NCBI GenBank assembly: GCA_048262455.1
Contig: JBLXFD010000013.1
Location: 45,199-109,198 of the forward strand
Direction of reading: 5' to 3'
DNA from: Psychromarinibacter sp048262455
Lineage (GTDB): Bacteria > Pseudomonadota > Alphaproteobacteria > Rhodobacterales > Rhodobacteraceae
DNA length: 64,000 bases
Within the stretch, counting starts at the first letter, position 1, and each line of letters starts with the position of its first letter. The notes beneath the pieces were generated by a model. It had not been told where the DNA came from and ran no database searches. It was given only the letters and a program-made list of their open reading frames with translations. Positions 1 to 8,516 of this stretch are shown one piece after another. The translations under genes and the position numbers were made by a program.

Positions 1-750
1 GCCGTCCGGATCGCGGATCTGGCCGATGTTGCCGATGCCGGTGCCGGCTTTCCGGGGGGTGCCGGGCTCGGCCGGGATGCCCTGCCTGCCCACCAGCTCC
101 AGCGCCTCGGCCACGTCGGCCACCCGCAAGGCGAAGTGGCCGAACAGCCGCCCGCCGGTATCGGGCTCGGCGTAGTGCAGCAGTTCCAGCACGTCGTAGC
201 CGTAGTTCAGGTAGGTCATGGTCAGCCCGCGCTGCGGCACCTCCATCTCCTTCAGCACCTTCAGGCCCAGCAGGTCGCGGTAGAAGGCCATGGCGCTATC
301 AAGATCGTTGGCGATCAGAGAGTAGTGGTCGAAGTCCTTGACCACCGGGTGATCCTGCTGCGGCAGGCGCATCTTCAAATCGCGCTCGATCAGCTCGACC
401 CGCGCGCCGTTGGGGTCCTCGACGAAGGAAAGCCGTCCCACGCCGCTGCCGGCGGGCTTGGGCGCCACCAGTTCCTTGTAGCCCTTGCCGACGACCATGG
501 CGTGGTCGGCCTCGAGATCGTCGGTCATGAAGGCGACGTGGGTGATGCCGAAGACGGTGCCCTCCTTCGGCTCGCGCGGGGCCAACAGCTCGATCATGCC
601 GCCGCCGATCTGCAGGTAGCGCACCTCGGTCTTGCTGGCGGGGATGTAGCCGTCATAGACCACCCGGGCGCCCAGCACCCCCTCGTAGAAGTCCAGCGAC
701 TTCTTCAGGTCGCGTATGACCAGACCGACATGGTTCAACTCGTGGATCAC
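1..750 (-). CDS. VOC (glyoxalase/dioxygenase fold) family protein, two modules, 3' end cut by window
   Basis: A GTG start at 750 is preceded by a GGGAGAC ribosome site, and the frame stays open to base 1, so the C-terminus lies outside the window. The 250 visible residues form two tandem VOC modules. The first begins NHVGLVIRDLKKSLDFYEGV and carries MIELLAP. The second begins FDHYSLIANDLDSAMAFYRD and carries DVLELLHY. Each module has the His near its first strand and the Glu near its last strand that bind a divalent metal in this superfamily, so it is probably an active metalloenzyme (isomerase, lyase or dioxygenase). Substrate cannot be read from sequence. It lies on the same strand 128 bp downstream of a sugar-isomerase-like gene; the gap contains a small CCGGGC-TTC-GCCCGG hairpin (790-804). 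A role in the same catabolic unit is inference. Confidence 0.8.
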   Translation of the reverse strand, partial: MIHELNHVGLVIRDLKKSLDFYEGVLGARVVYDGYIPASKTEVRYLQIGGGMIELLAPREPKEGTVFGITHVAFMTDDLEADHAMVVGKGYKELVAPKPAGSGVGRLSFVEDPNGARVELIERDLKMRLPQQDHPVVKDFDHYSLIANDLDSAMAFYRDLLGLKVLKEMEVPQRGLTMTYLNYGYDVLELLHYAEPDTGGRLFGHFALRVADVAEALELVGRQGIPAEPGTPRKAGTGIGNIGQIRDPDG

Positions 751-878
751 GTTCCTGTCTCCCTTCGTGACATTCGTAGGGCCGCGCACCCGGGCTTCGC
801 CCGGCAAACGGTCATCCCGCCGGTGCGGCTTTCGGCTTCGCGTGCAGGTACGCGCCGACGGCCGCGACCGTCATGGGC

Positions 879-1691
879 TCACCCCAGCTCTTTCATGAAG
901 CGGGCGAAATGCGGGATCGCCACCTCGGGCGGCTCGATCTCGGGATGCCAGCCGCGCTCCCACTCGAAGTTCAGGAAACCGTCGAAACCATTGTTCCGCA
1001 GGATCTCGACGAAGCCCGCCACGGGGATGTTGCCCTCGCCGGTCAGGGCGAAGTCGAAGGCCTCAGGCGTGGCCTTGTTGGCGTCCTTCACGTGCACCAG
1101 CCGGATGCGGTCCGCCAGTGCGGCCCATGTCACCTCTCCCGCCTCGCCGTGGCGATAGCTGTGCAGCGTGTCCCAAAGCACCTTGAGGTTGTCGCTGGCG
1201 CCCCGGGCGTAGAGGTCGAGCACGCCCTCCGAGGTGCAGAAATCGTCGTGGGTCTCGATCAGCGTGGTGACGCCGCTGGCGGCGGTCAGGTCCGCCACCT
1301 CGCCCAGGCCCTCGGCGATGGCGTCCAGCGTCGCCTCGCGGTCCTGGTCCTTCGGGATAGGCCCGCCGAACACCCGCAGGTAGGGGGCGCCGAGGCCGGT
1401 GGCGATCGCCAGGTTCCGGCGCGCCAGCTCCATCGCCTCGGCACGTTTGGCCTTGTCGAGCGCGTTCATGCGGACCGAGGTATTGATCCCCACCACCTGC
1501 AGCCCCGCGTCCTCGAACCGGCGCCGCGTCTCGGCGATGTCGCTGGTGAACTCGGGCAGCGAGACGAGGTCGATGGTGCCCCGGAAGTGCCGGATCTCGA
1601 TCCCGTCGAACCCGTTCCCGGTGGCAAGCGCGATCACCTCGTCGACGCCGTAATCGGGGCAGCCGATGGTACTGAAGCCAAGTTTAAACAT
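879..1691 (-). CDS. Sugar phosphate isomerase/epimerase (AP-endonuclease-2 TIM barrel)
   Basis: 270 residues. The ATG at 1691 was chosen because AAGGAAAAGGACG sits just upstream; an upstream in-frame extension has no ribosome site. The protein reads as a xylose-isomerase-like TIM barrel: it starts FKLGFSTIGCPDYGVDEVI, and metal-ligand stretches follow in the family order, namely LIETHDDF, WDTLHSYRHG, HVKDANK and NFEWERGW. These supply the Glu, Asp/His, His/Asp and Glu ligands typical of hydroxypyruvate isomerase, tagatose epimerase and inosose dehydratase relatives. The exact substrate is unknown. It follows the amino-acid transporter operon after a 168-bp gap that contains a GGCC...GGCC stem (about 1814-1837), which may terminate the operon, so co-transcription is uncertain. 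Confidence 0.85.
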   Translation of the reverse strand: MFKLGFSTIGCPDYGVDEVIALATGNGFDGIEIRHFRGTIDLVSLPEFTSDIAETRRRFEDAGLQVVGINTSVRMNALDKAKRAEAMELARRNLAIATGLGAPYLRVFGGPIPKDQDREATLDAIAEGLGEVADLTAASGVTTLIETHDDFCTSEGVLDLYARGASDNLKVLWDTLHSYRHGEAGEVTWAALADRIRLVHVKDANKATPEAFDFALTGEGNIPVAGFVEILRNNGFDGFLNFEWERGWHPEIEPPEVAIPHFARFMKELG

Positions 1692-1859
1692 CGGCCGTCC
1701 TTTTCCTTTGAATGGTTCCCGCGGAACAAGGCCAGCATCTGCCGGTGTTGCCGTGCCGGGACCATGTGGCAATAGACACTTACGGGCGGACTATGCCGAT
1801 CTTCCCCACCCTCGGCCAGCGGGTGCGCCACCCGGCCGAAGGCTGTAACGCTGCGGCAA

Positions 1860-2639
1860 CTAGTGCCCCAGGATCTGGCTCAGGAACAGCTTGGTCCGGT
1901 CGCTCTGCGGGTTGTTGAAGAAGGCCTCCGGCTCGTTCTGCTCGACGATCTGGCCTTGGTCCATGAAGATCACCCGGTTCGCCACCTGCCGGGCAAAGCC
2001 CATCTCGTGGGTCACGCAGATCATCGTCATGCCCTCTTCGGCGAGGTCGATCATGGTGTCCAGCACCTCCTTGATCATCTCGGGGTCCAGCGCCGAGGTC
2101 GGCTCGTCGAACAGCATGATGCGTGGCTTCATGCAGAGCGAGCGGGCGATGGCCACCCGCTGCTGCTGGCCGCCCGACAGCTGGCCGGGGTACTTTGCCG
2201 CCTGTTCGGGGATCTTCACCTTCTCGAGGAACTGCATCGCCGTTTCCTCGGCCTGGCGCTTGGGCACCTTGCGGACCCAGATCGGCGCGAGGGTGCAGTT
2301 TTCCAGGATCGTCAGGTGCGGGAAGAGGTTGAAGTGCTGGAAACACATCCCGACCTCGGACCGGATCTTGTCGATGTTCTTCAGATCGCTCGTCAGTTCC
2401 GTGCCGTCGACCACGATCTGGCCCTGCTGGTGCTCTTCCAGCCGGTTGATGCAGCGGATCAGGGTGGACTTGCCCGACCCCGAGGGCCCGCAGATCACGA
2501 TCCGCTCGCCCCGGCGCACCGTCAGGTCGATGTCGCGCAGCACGTGGAAGGCGCCGAACCACTTGTTCATGCCGGTGATCTGGATCGCCACCTCGTCGGA
2601 AAGGACGGGGGCGGTCCGGGTGGGTGCGGGGGTGTTCAT
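1860..2639 (-). CDS. aapP: Polar/general L-amino-acid ABC transporter ATPase (AapP/GlnQ type)
   Basis: 259 residues, cytoplasmic ATPase that drives polar amino-acid import. Walker A is GPSGSGKST near residue 52, followed by the Q-loop region FQHFNLFPHLT, the ABC signature LSGGQQQR and Walker B IMLFDEPTSALDPE with its catalytic Glu; the switch His is in VTHEMGFA. This is the PAAT subfamily pattern (GlnQ, HisP, AapP). The ATG overlaps the stop of the upstream enolase-like gene in an ATGA, so it is translationally coupled and is the last gene of a binding protein-permease-permease-enolase-ATPase operon. The Aap assignment rests on both permeases being long AapQ/AapM-like proteins. Confidence 0.93.
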   Translation of the reverse strand: MNTPAPTRTAPVLSDEVAIQITGMNKWFGAFHVLRDIDLTVRRGERIVICGPSGSGKSTLIRCINRLEEHQQGQIVVDGTELTSDLKNIDKIRSEVGMCFQHFNLFPHLTILENCTLAPIWVRKVPKRQAEETAMQFLEKVKIPEQAAKYPGQLSGGQQQRVAIARSLCMKPRIMLFDEPTSALDPEMIKEVLDTMIDLAEEGMTMICVTHEMGFARQVANRVIFMDQGQIVEQNEPEAFFNNPQSDRTKLFLSQILGH

Positions 2640-3751
2640 CGGGGCTCGCTTTCACTGCCATGGGGGCCGGACGCGGCCCGGCGCCGGACGCCCGAGCCGG
2701 GGCCTTCGGGCACGGGCAGGAACCCTGCCTCGACCTCCAGCCCCTCGTAGGGATCGTCCATGAGATGTTCGAATTCCGCCAGTTCCAGCGGGTAGCAGAC
2801 CCGCGGCAGGCTGGCGGCGAGGTGGGCGGACTGCGCCGCGATCAGGCGGGGGCCGAAGGCGGTGCCGACCCGGTAGCCGAGCCCCGCCGCCTCGCAGATC
2901 CGGGCGGCCAGCGCGGTGTTGCGCAGCCCGCCGAGGCGGAAGACCTTCAGGTTGACGTTGTCGCAGGCCTCGGCGGCGATCACCCGCAGCAGCCCCGGGA
3001 TGTCGGTCACCGCCTCGTCGGCCTCGATCATCACGTCGGTCATGCCGCGCAGGAAGCGCAGGCCGGCAAGGTCGTGGGCCGCCACGGGCTGTTCGACAAG
3101 GTCGACCCCCGCCGCCTCCAGCCCGCGCAGGACCGGCAGGAAGGGCTTGGCGCGGTAGGACTGGTTGGCGTCCACCGACAGGCGCATGTCCTCGCCGCAG
3201 GCCGCGCGCACCGCGGCGGCCCGGGCCACGGCCATGTCGCCGTCGCCGTCGATCTTCAGCTTCAGGCAGCGATACCCCTGCCCCATCAGCGCGCGCGCCT
3301 CTTCCGCCAGCGCCTCGGGCGGTTTCAGCGGCAGGATGCGCTGCAGCGGCAGGCGGTCGTGGCGGCGGCCGCCGAACAGGCGGTTCAGCGGCAGGTCCAG
3401 CTGCCGGGCCAGAAGATCGTGCAGCGCGCAGTCGATCCCCGCCTTGACCGCGAGGTGGGCCGAAAGCGTGCGGTCCATCAGGTCCAGCAGCGCCTCGGTC
3501 TCGCCGGGGTCGCGGCCGATGAACTGCGGGCAGACCTCCTCGGCCGCGGCGCGCGCGCCGGCGAGGCTGTCGGAATAGAAGGCCATCGCCTCGACATGCC
3601 CCTCGCCGCGCCGGCCCGCCTCGTCGGTCAGGGTCACGATCAGCCCGTCCAGCCGGGCGATGCCGCCGCGGGCGTTGGTCCAGCCGGGATCCTGCTGCGG
3701 CTGGATGCAATCCTCGATCGTATAGCTCGCGATGCGGCAGCCCGTACTCAT
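2636..3751 (-). CDS. Enolase-superfamily enzyme (muconate-lactonizing/racemase subgroup)
   Basis: 371 residues. The MLE subgroup active-site order is intact: KLKIDGDGD gives the KxK base, SVDANQSY the first metal Asp, VEQPV the Glu, EADEA the third metal position, and NLKVFRLGG the second catalytic Lys. The family covers cycloisomerases, N-acylamino-acid racemases, dipeptide epimerases and cis-3-hydroxy-L-proline dehydratase. The gene is wedged between permease aapM and ATPase aapP with ATGA overlaps at both ends, so it must be made together with the transporter. Its substrate is therefore probably what the transporter brings in: an amino acid, a dipeptide or a hydroxyproline derivative. That last step is inference; the motifs fix the superfamily, not the reaction. 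Confidence 0.85.
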   Translation of the reverse strand: MSTGCRIASYTIEDCIQPQQDPGWTNARGGIARLDGLIVTLTDEAGRRGEGHVEAMAFYSDSLAGARAAAEEVCPQFIGRDPGETEALLDLMDRTLSAHLAVKAGIDCALHDLLARQLDLPLNRLFGGRRHDRLPLQRILPLKPPEALAEEARALMGQGYRCLKLKIDGDGDMAVARAAAVRAACGEDMRLSVDANQSYRAKPFLPVLRGLEAAGVDLVEQPVAAHDLAGLRFLRGMTDVMIEADEAVTDIPGLLRVIAAEACDNVNLKVFRLGGLRNTALAARICEAAGLGYRVGTAFGPRLIAAQSAHLAASLPRVCYPLELAEFEHLMDDPYEGLEVEAGFLPVPEGPGSGVRRRAASGPHGSESEPR

Positions 3752-4830
3752 TCCCGCGCCCCCAGCCGGTCCTCGACGCCCCGCGCATAGCGGGACATGG
3801 CGCTGCAGAAGATCCAGTAGATCGCCCCGGCGAAGACGAACCCCTCCATCTCCATGCCGATCCAGCGGGTGTCGTTGACCCCGGCGTTGATCATGCCCAG
3901 CAGGTCGAACAGGCCGATGATGATCACCAGCGAGGTGTCCTTGAACACCGCGATGAAGGTATTGGCGATGCCCGGAATGGCGATCCGCAGCGCCTGCGGC
4001 ATCACCACCAGCAGCGTCAGCCGCCAGTAGGACAGGCCCAGCGAGCGCGCGGCCTCGGCCTGCCCCGTGGGCACCGCCTGCAGCCCTCCGCGCACCACCT
4101 CGGCCATGTAGGCCGAGGCGAACAGCGCCACGCCGATCAGCGCCCGCACCAGCTTGTCGAAGGACACGTCCTGCGGCAGGAAGATCGGCAGCAGCACCGA
4201 GGCCATGAACAGCACGGAAATCAGCGGCACCGCGCGCACCAGCTCGATGAAGCCGACCGCCAGCATGCTGACCGCGCGCATCTTGGACCGCCGCGCCAGC
4301 GCCAGCAGGATGCCCAACGGCAGCGAGGCCGCGATGGCGGTGAAGGCGATGGTCAGCGTCAGCATCAGCCCGCCCCACTTCGAGGTGGGCACCTCGGGCA
4401 GGCCGTAGCCGCCGTGGATCAGGCCGATCATCAGCACCGGCACCGCGATCACCATGCCCACCGCCAGCGTGCCCTTGCGCGGCGCGCCCGGCACCCGAAA
4501 CCAGACGAAGCAGGCCAGCAGCAGCAGCGCCACCACGTTCACCCGCCATTGTTCCTCGGGCGGGTAGAAGCCGTACATGAACTGGTTGAACCGCGCCCGC
4601 ACGAAGGGCCAGCAGGCGCCGTCGCCGGTGCAGGCCTCGCGGGTGATGCCGGTCCAGGTGGCCGAGAAGACCGCCCAGTCGAGGAAATTCCACAGCACGT
4701 AGACCGCCAGCAGCGTCACGGCCAGGCTGATGCCCAGGTGCAGCGGCGTGCGCCAGAGGTTCTGCTGCGCCCAGTCGCCGACGGTGCGCTTTTTCGGCCG
4801 GGCCAGGGGGACGACGTCCTCGTGGGTCAC
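3748..4830 (-). CDS. aapM: Amino-acid ABC transporter permease (AapM type)
   Basis: 360 residues with a GTG start overlapping the aapQ stop (GTGA) and a GGAAGAGAGG ribosome site. An N-terminal membrane segment is followed by a periplasmic loop (with two Cys in CTGDGACW) and then the conserved permease core. The EAA loop that docks the ATPase reads GQAEAARSLGLSYWRLTLLV and is followed by MPQALRIAIPG. This long form, unlike the ~220-residue GlnP type, is characteristic of AapQ/AapM and BztB/BztC permeases for glutamate, glutamine and aspartate. It pairs with the upstream permease as a heterodimer in the inner membrane. Its stop overlaps the start of the enolase-like gene. Confidence 0.9.
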   Translation of the reverse strand: MTHEDVVPLARPKKRTVGDWAQQNLWRTPLHLGISLAVTLLAVYVLWNFLDWAVFSATWTGITREACTGDGACWPFVRARFNQFMYGFYPPEEQWRVNVVALLLLACFVWFRVPGAPRKGTLAVGMVIAVPVLMIGLIHGGYGLPEVPTSKWGGLMLTLTIAFTAIAASLPLGILLALARRSKMRAVSMLAVGFIELVRAVPLISVLFMASVLLPIFLPQDVSFDKLVRALIGVALFASAYMAEVVRGGLQAVPTGQAEAARSLGLSYWRLTLLVVMPQALRIAIPGIANTFIAVFKDTSLVIIIGLFDLLGMINAGVNDTRWIGMEMEGFVFAGAIYWIFCSAMSRYARGVEDRLGARE

Positions 4831-5981
4831 AGCGCCTCTCTTCCGACGAGAGCGACCCGCCTGTTGTACCAGTTCATGAAGGCCGAGATCATCAGGCTGA
4901 TGGCAAGGTAGAACAGCATGGTGATGGCCACGATCTCGATCGCGCGGCCGGTCTGGTTCAGCGCCGTGCCGGTGAAGACCGACACGATGTCCGGGTAGGC
5001 GATGGCCACGGCCAGCGAGGAGTTCTTCAGCAGGTTCAGGTACTGGCTGGTCAGCGGCGGCACGATGATCCGCAGCGCCTGCGGCAGCATCACCAGCCGC
5101 ATCACCCGCCAGGGCCGCAGCCCCAGCGCCACCGCGGCCTCGCGCTGGCCAGAGGCGACGGCGCTGATGCCGCCGCGCACCAGTTCCGCGATGAAGGCGC
5201 CGGTGTACAGCGTCAGGCCCAGCAGCAGCGCCACGAATTCCGGCGGCAGCCAGGCGCCGCCCTTGAAGTTGAAGCCGGCCAGCACCGGCAGGCTCCACTC
5301 CGCCGGGCGGCCGAAGACCAGCACCGCCAGCCCCGCCAGCAGCACCAGCGCGGCCACGCCCAGCCGGTGCCCGGGGCGCGACACCCCGGTGGCGATGCGC
5401 TGCTGCCGGGCGCGGCGGGCCAGCACGATCCAGATGGCGGTGCCGACGAAGACCGCCAGCGCGAAGGGCCCCGAGCCCGCGGTGCCCTCGGGCCAGGGAA
5501 TGAACAGGCCGCGCACGTTCAGGTGCAGCGCATCAAATAGCGACAGCCCCTCGCGCTGGTGCGGCAGCGTCGCCAGCACGCCAGAGTACCAGAACAGCAG
5601 CTGCAGCAGCAGCGGCACGTTGCGCGCCAGTTCGATGTAGGCGCGGCACACCCGGGTCAGCGGCCAGTTGTTCAGCAGCTGGAACACCCCCACCGCCACG
5701 CCGATGATGGTAGCCAGCACGATGCCCAGCACCGACACCGCCAGCGTGTTGGTGATGCCCACCAGCAGCACGCGGAAGAAGGACGAGCTTTCGCGGTCAT
5801 ACGGGATAACCGTGAAGGAAATGTCAAAGCCGGCGGTCTGGCCAAGAAAGCCAAAGCCGGTGGCCAGCCCCATCGCCTGCAGGTTCGCCGCGGCGTTGGA
5901 CGCGAAGTACAGCGCCAGCAGGCCGAAGCCGAGGATCACCGCGACCTGGACGGCCATCGATCTGAAAGAATCGGTCGTCAC
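4827..5981 (-). CDS. aapQ: Amino-acid ABC transporter permease (AapQ type)
   Basis: About 384 residues using the GTG at 5981; an ATG at 5957 would remove eight residues and cannot be excluded. The protein starts with one membrane helix, then the stretch NLQAMGLATGFGFLGQTAGF that precedes the core in AapQ/BztB permeases, followed by further helices. The EAA loop is GQREAAVALGLRPWRVMRLV, then MPQALRIIVPPLTSQYLNLL. The extended loop between helices is typical of the long Aap permeases. It lies 80 bp downstream of the binding-protein gene and overlaps aapM by four bases, supporting one transcript for the whole importer. Confidence 0.9.
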   Translation of the reverse strand: MTTDSFRSMAVQVAVILGFGLLALYFASNAAANLQAMGLATGFGFLGQTAGFDISFTVIPYDRESSSFFRVLLVGITNTLAVSVLGIVLATIIGVAVGVFQLLNNWPLTRVCRAYIELARNVPLLLQLLFWYSGVLATLPHQREGLSLFDALHLNVRGLFIPWPEGTAGSGPFALAVFVGTAIWIVLARRARQQRIATGVSRPGHRLGVAALVLLAGLAVLVFGRPAEWSLPVLAGFNFKGGAWLPPEFVALLLGLTLYTGAFIAELVRGGISAVASGQREAAVALGLRPWRVMRLVMLPQALRIIVPPLTSQYLNLLKNSSLAVAIAYPDIVSVFTGTALNQTGRAIEIVAITMLFYLAISLMISAFMNWYNRRVALVGREAL

Positions 5982-6061
5982 TGTTCCTGCCTGCGTTCGG
6001 TGTCTCGAAAACGCGGACGGGAGGCGCGGACAAACCGCGCCTCCCCTTCCATTGCGTCGGC

Positions 6062-7087
6062 TCAGTTCGCCGGGGGCGAGTACTGCAGGCCGCCGTCTTT
6101 CCACAGCGCGTTCATGCCGCGGCTGAGACCGACAGAGGACCCCTTGCCGAGGTTGCGCTCGAAGCTTTCGCCGTAGTTACCCACATTGGCGATGATCTGG
6201 TAGCCCCAGTCCTGCGGCAGGCCGAGGAAGGTGCCGAACTCGCCGTCCACGCCCAGCAGGCGCTTGACCTCGGGGTTGTTGGTGCTGTCGCGCTTCTCGG
6301 CCACGTTGTCCTGGGTCAGGCCGTGCTCTTCGGCCAGCAGCAACGTGTTGAACGACCAGCGCACCACGTTGTCCCACTCGTCGTCGCCCTGGCGCACCGC
6401 GATGGCCAGCGGCTCTTTCGAGATCACCTCGTCCAGCACCACGTGCGCTTCGGGATCTTCCAGCTGGCTGCGGCGGATCGCCAGCTGCGCGCGGTCGCCC
6501 GACATCACGTCGCAGCGGCCGGCGGCATAGGCCTTGCGGATCTCGTCGCTCTTGTCGAACACGACCGAAGAGAATTCCATCCCGTTGGCGGCGAAGTAGT
6601 CGGCCAGGTTAAGCTCGGTGGTGGAGCCGGAGCGCAGGCAGACCGTCACGCCGTTCAGTTCCTTGGCGCTGGTGATGCCCAGGTCGGCGCGGATCATGAT
6701 GCCCTGGCCGTCGTAGTAGTTCACGCCCACGAAATCGATGCCCAGGCTGGTGTCGCGGGTCAGCGTGTGGGTGGTGGTGCGGGGCAGCAGGTCGACCTCG
6801 CCGGACTGCAGCGCGGTGAAGCGGTCCTTGCTGTTGAGCGAGATATACTCGACCTTCTCGTCGTCGCCGAAGATCGCCGCGGCGACCGCGCGGCAGACGT
6901 CCACGTCCAGCCCTTCCCACTTGCCCGCGTCGTTGGGCGCCGAGAAACCGGCCACGCCTTCGCTGATGCCGCAGCGGACCATGCCGCGTTCCTTGACGTC
7001 GTCAAGCGTTCCGGCAAAGGCGGCGCCGGCAAGGCAGGTGGTGCCGGCCAGTACGGCGCCGGACAGGATCTTTTGGTTGAACATCAT
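6062..7087 (-). CDS. aapJ: Periplasmic amino-acid-binding protein (AapJ type)
   Basis: 341 residues, solute-binding protein of family 3. Two ATG codons in a row (7087 and 7084) follow an AGGGAGGAAAC ribosome site; spacing slightly favours the second. A classical Sec signal peptide (Lys5, hydrophobic core, AFA-G at about residue 25) precedes the mature domain, which begins GTLDDVKERGMVRCGISEGV. The domain contains the ligand-binding core LDVDVCRAVAAAIFGD and the two Cys (GMVRCGISEG and DVDVCRAV) common in AapJ/BztA proteins. It delivers polar L-amino acids to the permease pair encoded immediately downstream. It is usually the most abundant product of such operons. Confidence 0.92.
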   Translation of the reverse strand: MMFNQKILSGAVLAGTTCLAGAAFAGTLDDVKERGMVRCGISEGVAGFSAPNDAGKWEGLDVDVCRAVAAAIFGDDEKVEYISLNSKDRFTALQSGEVDLLPRTTTHTLTRDTSLGIDFVGVNYYDGQGIMIRADLGITSAKELNGVTVCLRSGSTTELNLADYFAANGMEFSSVVFDKSDEIRKAYAAGRCDVMSGDRAQLAIRRSQLEDPEAHVVLDEVISKEPLAIAVRQGDDEWDNVVRWSFNTLLLAEEHGLTQDNVAEKRDSTNNPEVKRLLGVDGEFGTFLGLPQDWGYQIIANVGNYGESFERNLGKGSSVGLSRGMNALWKDGGLQYSPPAN

Positions 7088-7127
7088 GTTTCCTCCCTGA
7101 TGATCGTCTTGTGGTTCGTTGTCGGTG

Positions 7128-8342
7128 TCACGCCTCGGCGAGACAGGCCTGGATCGCCCGGGCCAGCCCCGCGATCCCCGCCTCGATCTTCTCGGGCGTG
7201 GGGATCGAGTAGGACAGGCGCATGGTCTCGCGCCCCGAGCCGTCGGGGTGAAAGGTCTGGCCCGGCACGTAGATGACCTTCTCGCGCTCGAAGACCTGCG
7301 GCAGCATCGCCGCCGCGTCGGCCCCCTTGGGCAGCGTCAGCCAGACGAACATGCCGCCCGCCGGCCGCGTCCACTGCACGCCCTGCGGCATATGTGCGTC
7401 CAGCGCCGCCAGCATCGCGTCCCGCTGGCGGCCGTAGAAGCCGCGCAGCACCGCGCCGTGGCTCTCCAGCGCCGCGCGCGCCACGCGGTCCACCACGATC
7501 TGGTTCAACGTGCCGGAGTTGAGGTCCGAGGCCTGCTTGATCGAGACCAGTTTCTCGATCTGCCGCCGCGGCGCCACGATCCAGCCCACCCGCAGCCCGG
7601 GGGTCAGGGATTTCGAGAAGGTGCCGAGGTAACTGACCACGCGCTCCGCCTCGGGCTGGGCGCGGTCCAGTTCCAGCAGCGTCGGCAGCACCTCGCCGTT
7701 GAGGTTCAGCTGGTCGTAGGCCTGGTCCTCGATTACCGGCACCGCGTACTTGCGCGCAAGGCGTAGGATCTCGTGGCGCTGCTCGAGGTTCAGCGAGGTG
7801 CCGGTGGGATTGCCGCTGTCGGGCATCACGTAGAAGAACCGCGCGCCGCGGGCGAATTCGTGCTCCAGCCGCTCGAGGTCAAGCTGCTCGTCGCGGAACG
7901 GCACCCCCACCACCTCGGGGCCGCAAAGACCGAAGGCCTGCAGCGCGCCGATGTAGGTGGGGCTGCCGGTGATGATCCGGTCGCCCGCGTCGATGAACAG
8001 TTTGCCCATGAATTCCAGCGCCTGCTGGGCGCCGCTGGTGACGAGGATCTCCTCCACCTCCACCGGCTGCCCGCCGCGGGACAGATGCCCGGCCAGGAAC
8101 TCGCGCAGCGGCAGGTAGCCCTCGGAGGGGCCGTATTGCAGCGCCTGGGCAAAGCGCGCCTGGTCGGCCATGACCCATGTCATCGCCTCGCGGATCGGGT
8201 CGTAGGGAAACTGGCCCGCATTGGGCGCGCCGGCGGCGAAGGAGACGACGCCGGGCAGGCCCGCCTGGGCGGCCATGGCGCGGATCGCCGAGGGACGCAG
8301 GCGCATGGCCCGGTCGGCAAACTCGGCCTCGAAACGGCTCAT
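7128..8342 (-). CDS. PLP-dependent aminotransferase class I/II (LysN/2-aminoadipate-type)
   Basis: 404 residues. ATG at 8342 follows GGGGAGC; a TTG two codons upstream is rejected for lack of spacing. Fold-type I landmarks are present: VTSGAQQALEFMGKLF, DSGNPTGTS with the PLP-ring Asn, VIEDQAYDQL with the pyridine-N Asp, and TFSKSLTPGLRVGW with the Schiff-base Lys. The family includes alpha-aminoadipate and branched-chain aminotransferases. It is the first gene of the run and ends 40 bp before the binding-protein gene on the same strand, so it may remove the amino group of the imported substrate. The pairing with the transporter is context, not proof. Confidence 0.88.
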   Translation of the reverse strand: MSRFEAEFADRAMRLRPSAIRAMAAQAGLPGVVSFAAGAPNAGQFPYDPIREAMTWVMADQARFAQALQYGPSEGYLPLREFLAGHLSRGGQPVEVEEILVTSGAQQALEFMGKLFIDAGDRIITGSPTYIGALQAFGLCGPEVVGVPFRDEQLDLERLEHEFARGARFFYVMPDSGNPTGTSLNLEQRHEILRLARKYAVPVIEDQAYDQLNLNGEVLPTLLELDRAQPEAERVVSYLGTFSKSLTPGLRVGWIVAPRRQIEKLVSIKQASDLNSGTLNQIVVDRVARAALESHGAVLRGFYGRQRDAMLAALDAHMPQGVQWTRPAGGMFVWLTLPKGADAAAMLPQVFEREKVIYVPGQTFHPDGSGRETMRLSYSIPTPEKIEAGIAGLARAIQACLAEA

Positions 8343-8391
8343 TCGCAAGCTCCCCGTCTGCCCGGCCGCGTGGCGGCAGGGGCAAAAATTT

Positions 8392-8406
8392 CCCCTGCGA
8401 CAGGGG
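8392..8406. promoter_or_regulatory. Perfect inverted repeat upstream of the aminotransferase/transporter unit
   Basis: CCCCTG-CGA-CAGGGG lies about 50 bp before the aminotransferase start, in the only sizeable gap (8343-8516) ahead of the operon. It is followed by an AT-richer stretch (tatgatatggtttattgac, about 8416-8434) that could hold a promoter. It may be a repressor site or a 5' leader hairpin. No regulator gene is adjacent, so the assignment is weak. Confidence 0.35.
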
Positions 8407-8516
8407 CTTGAGTGTATGATATGGTTTATTGACTTTTAGAGGGGGTGTCAACCGCACCCGGAAGGTTCACCGAATAATCGTTTCGTGATCCGCCGCCGCC
8501 CCGGCGGGCCCCGGCA

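Noticed and set aside
1814..1837. Terminator after aapP
   Set aside because: The GGCC...GGCC stem is plausible but lacks a T-run and is imperfect, so it is only mentioned with the neighbouring gene.
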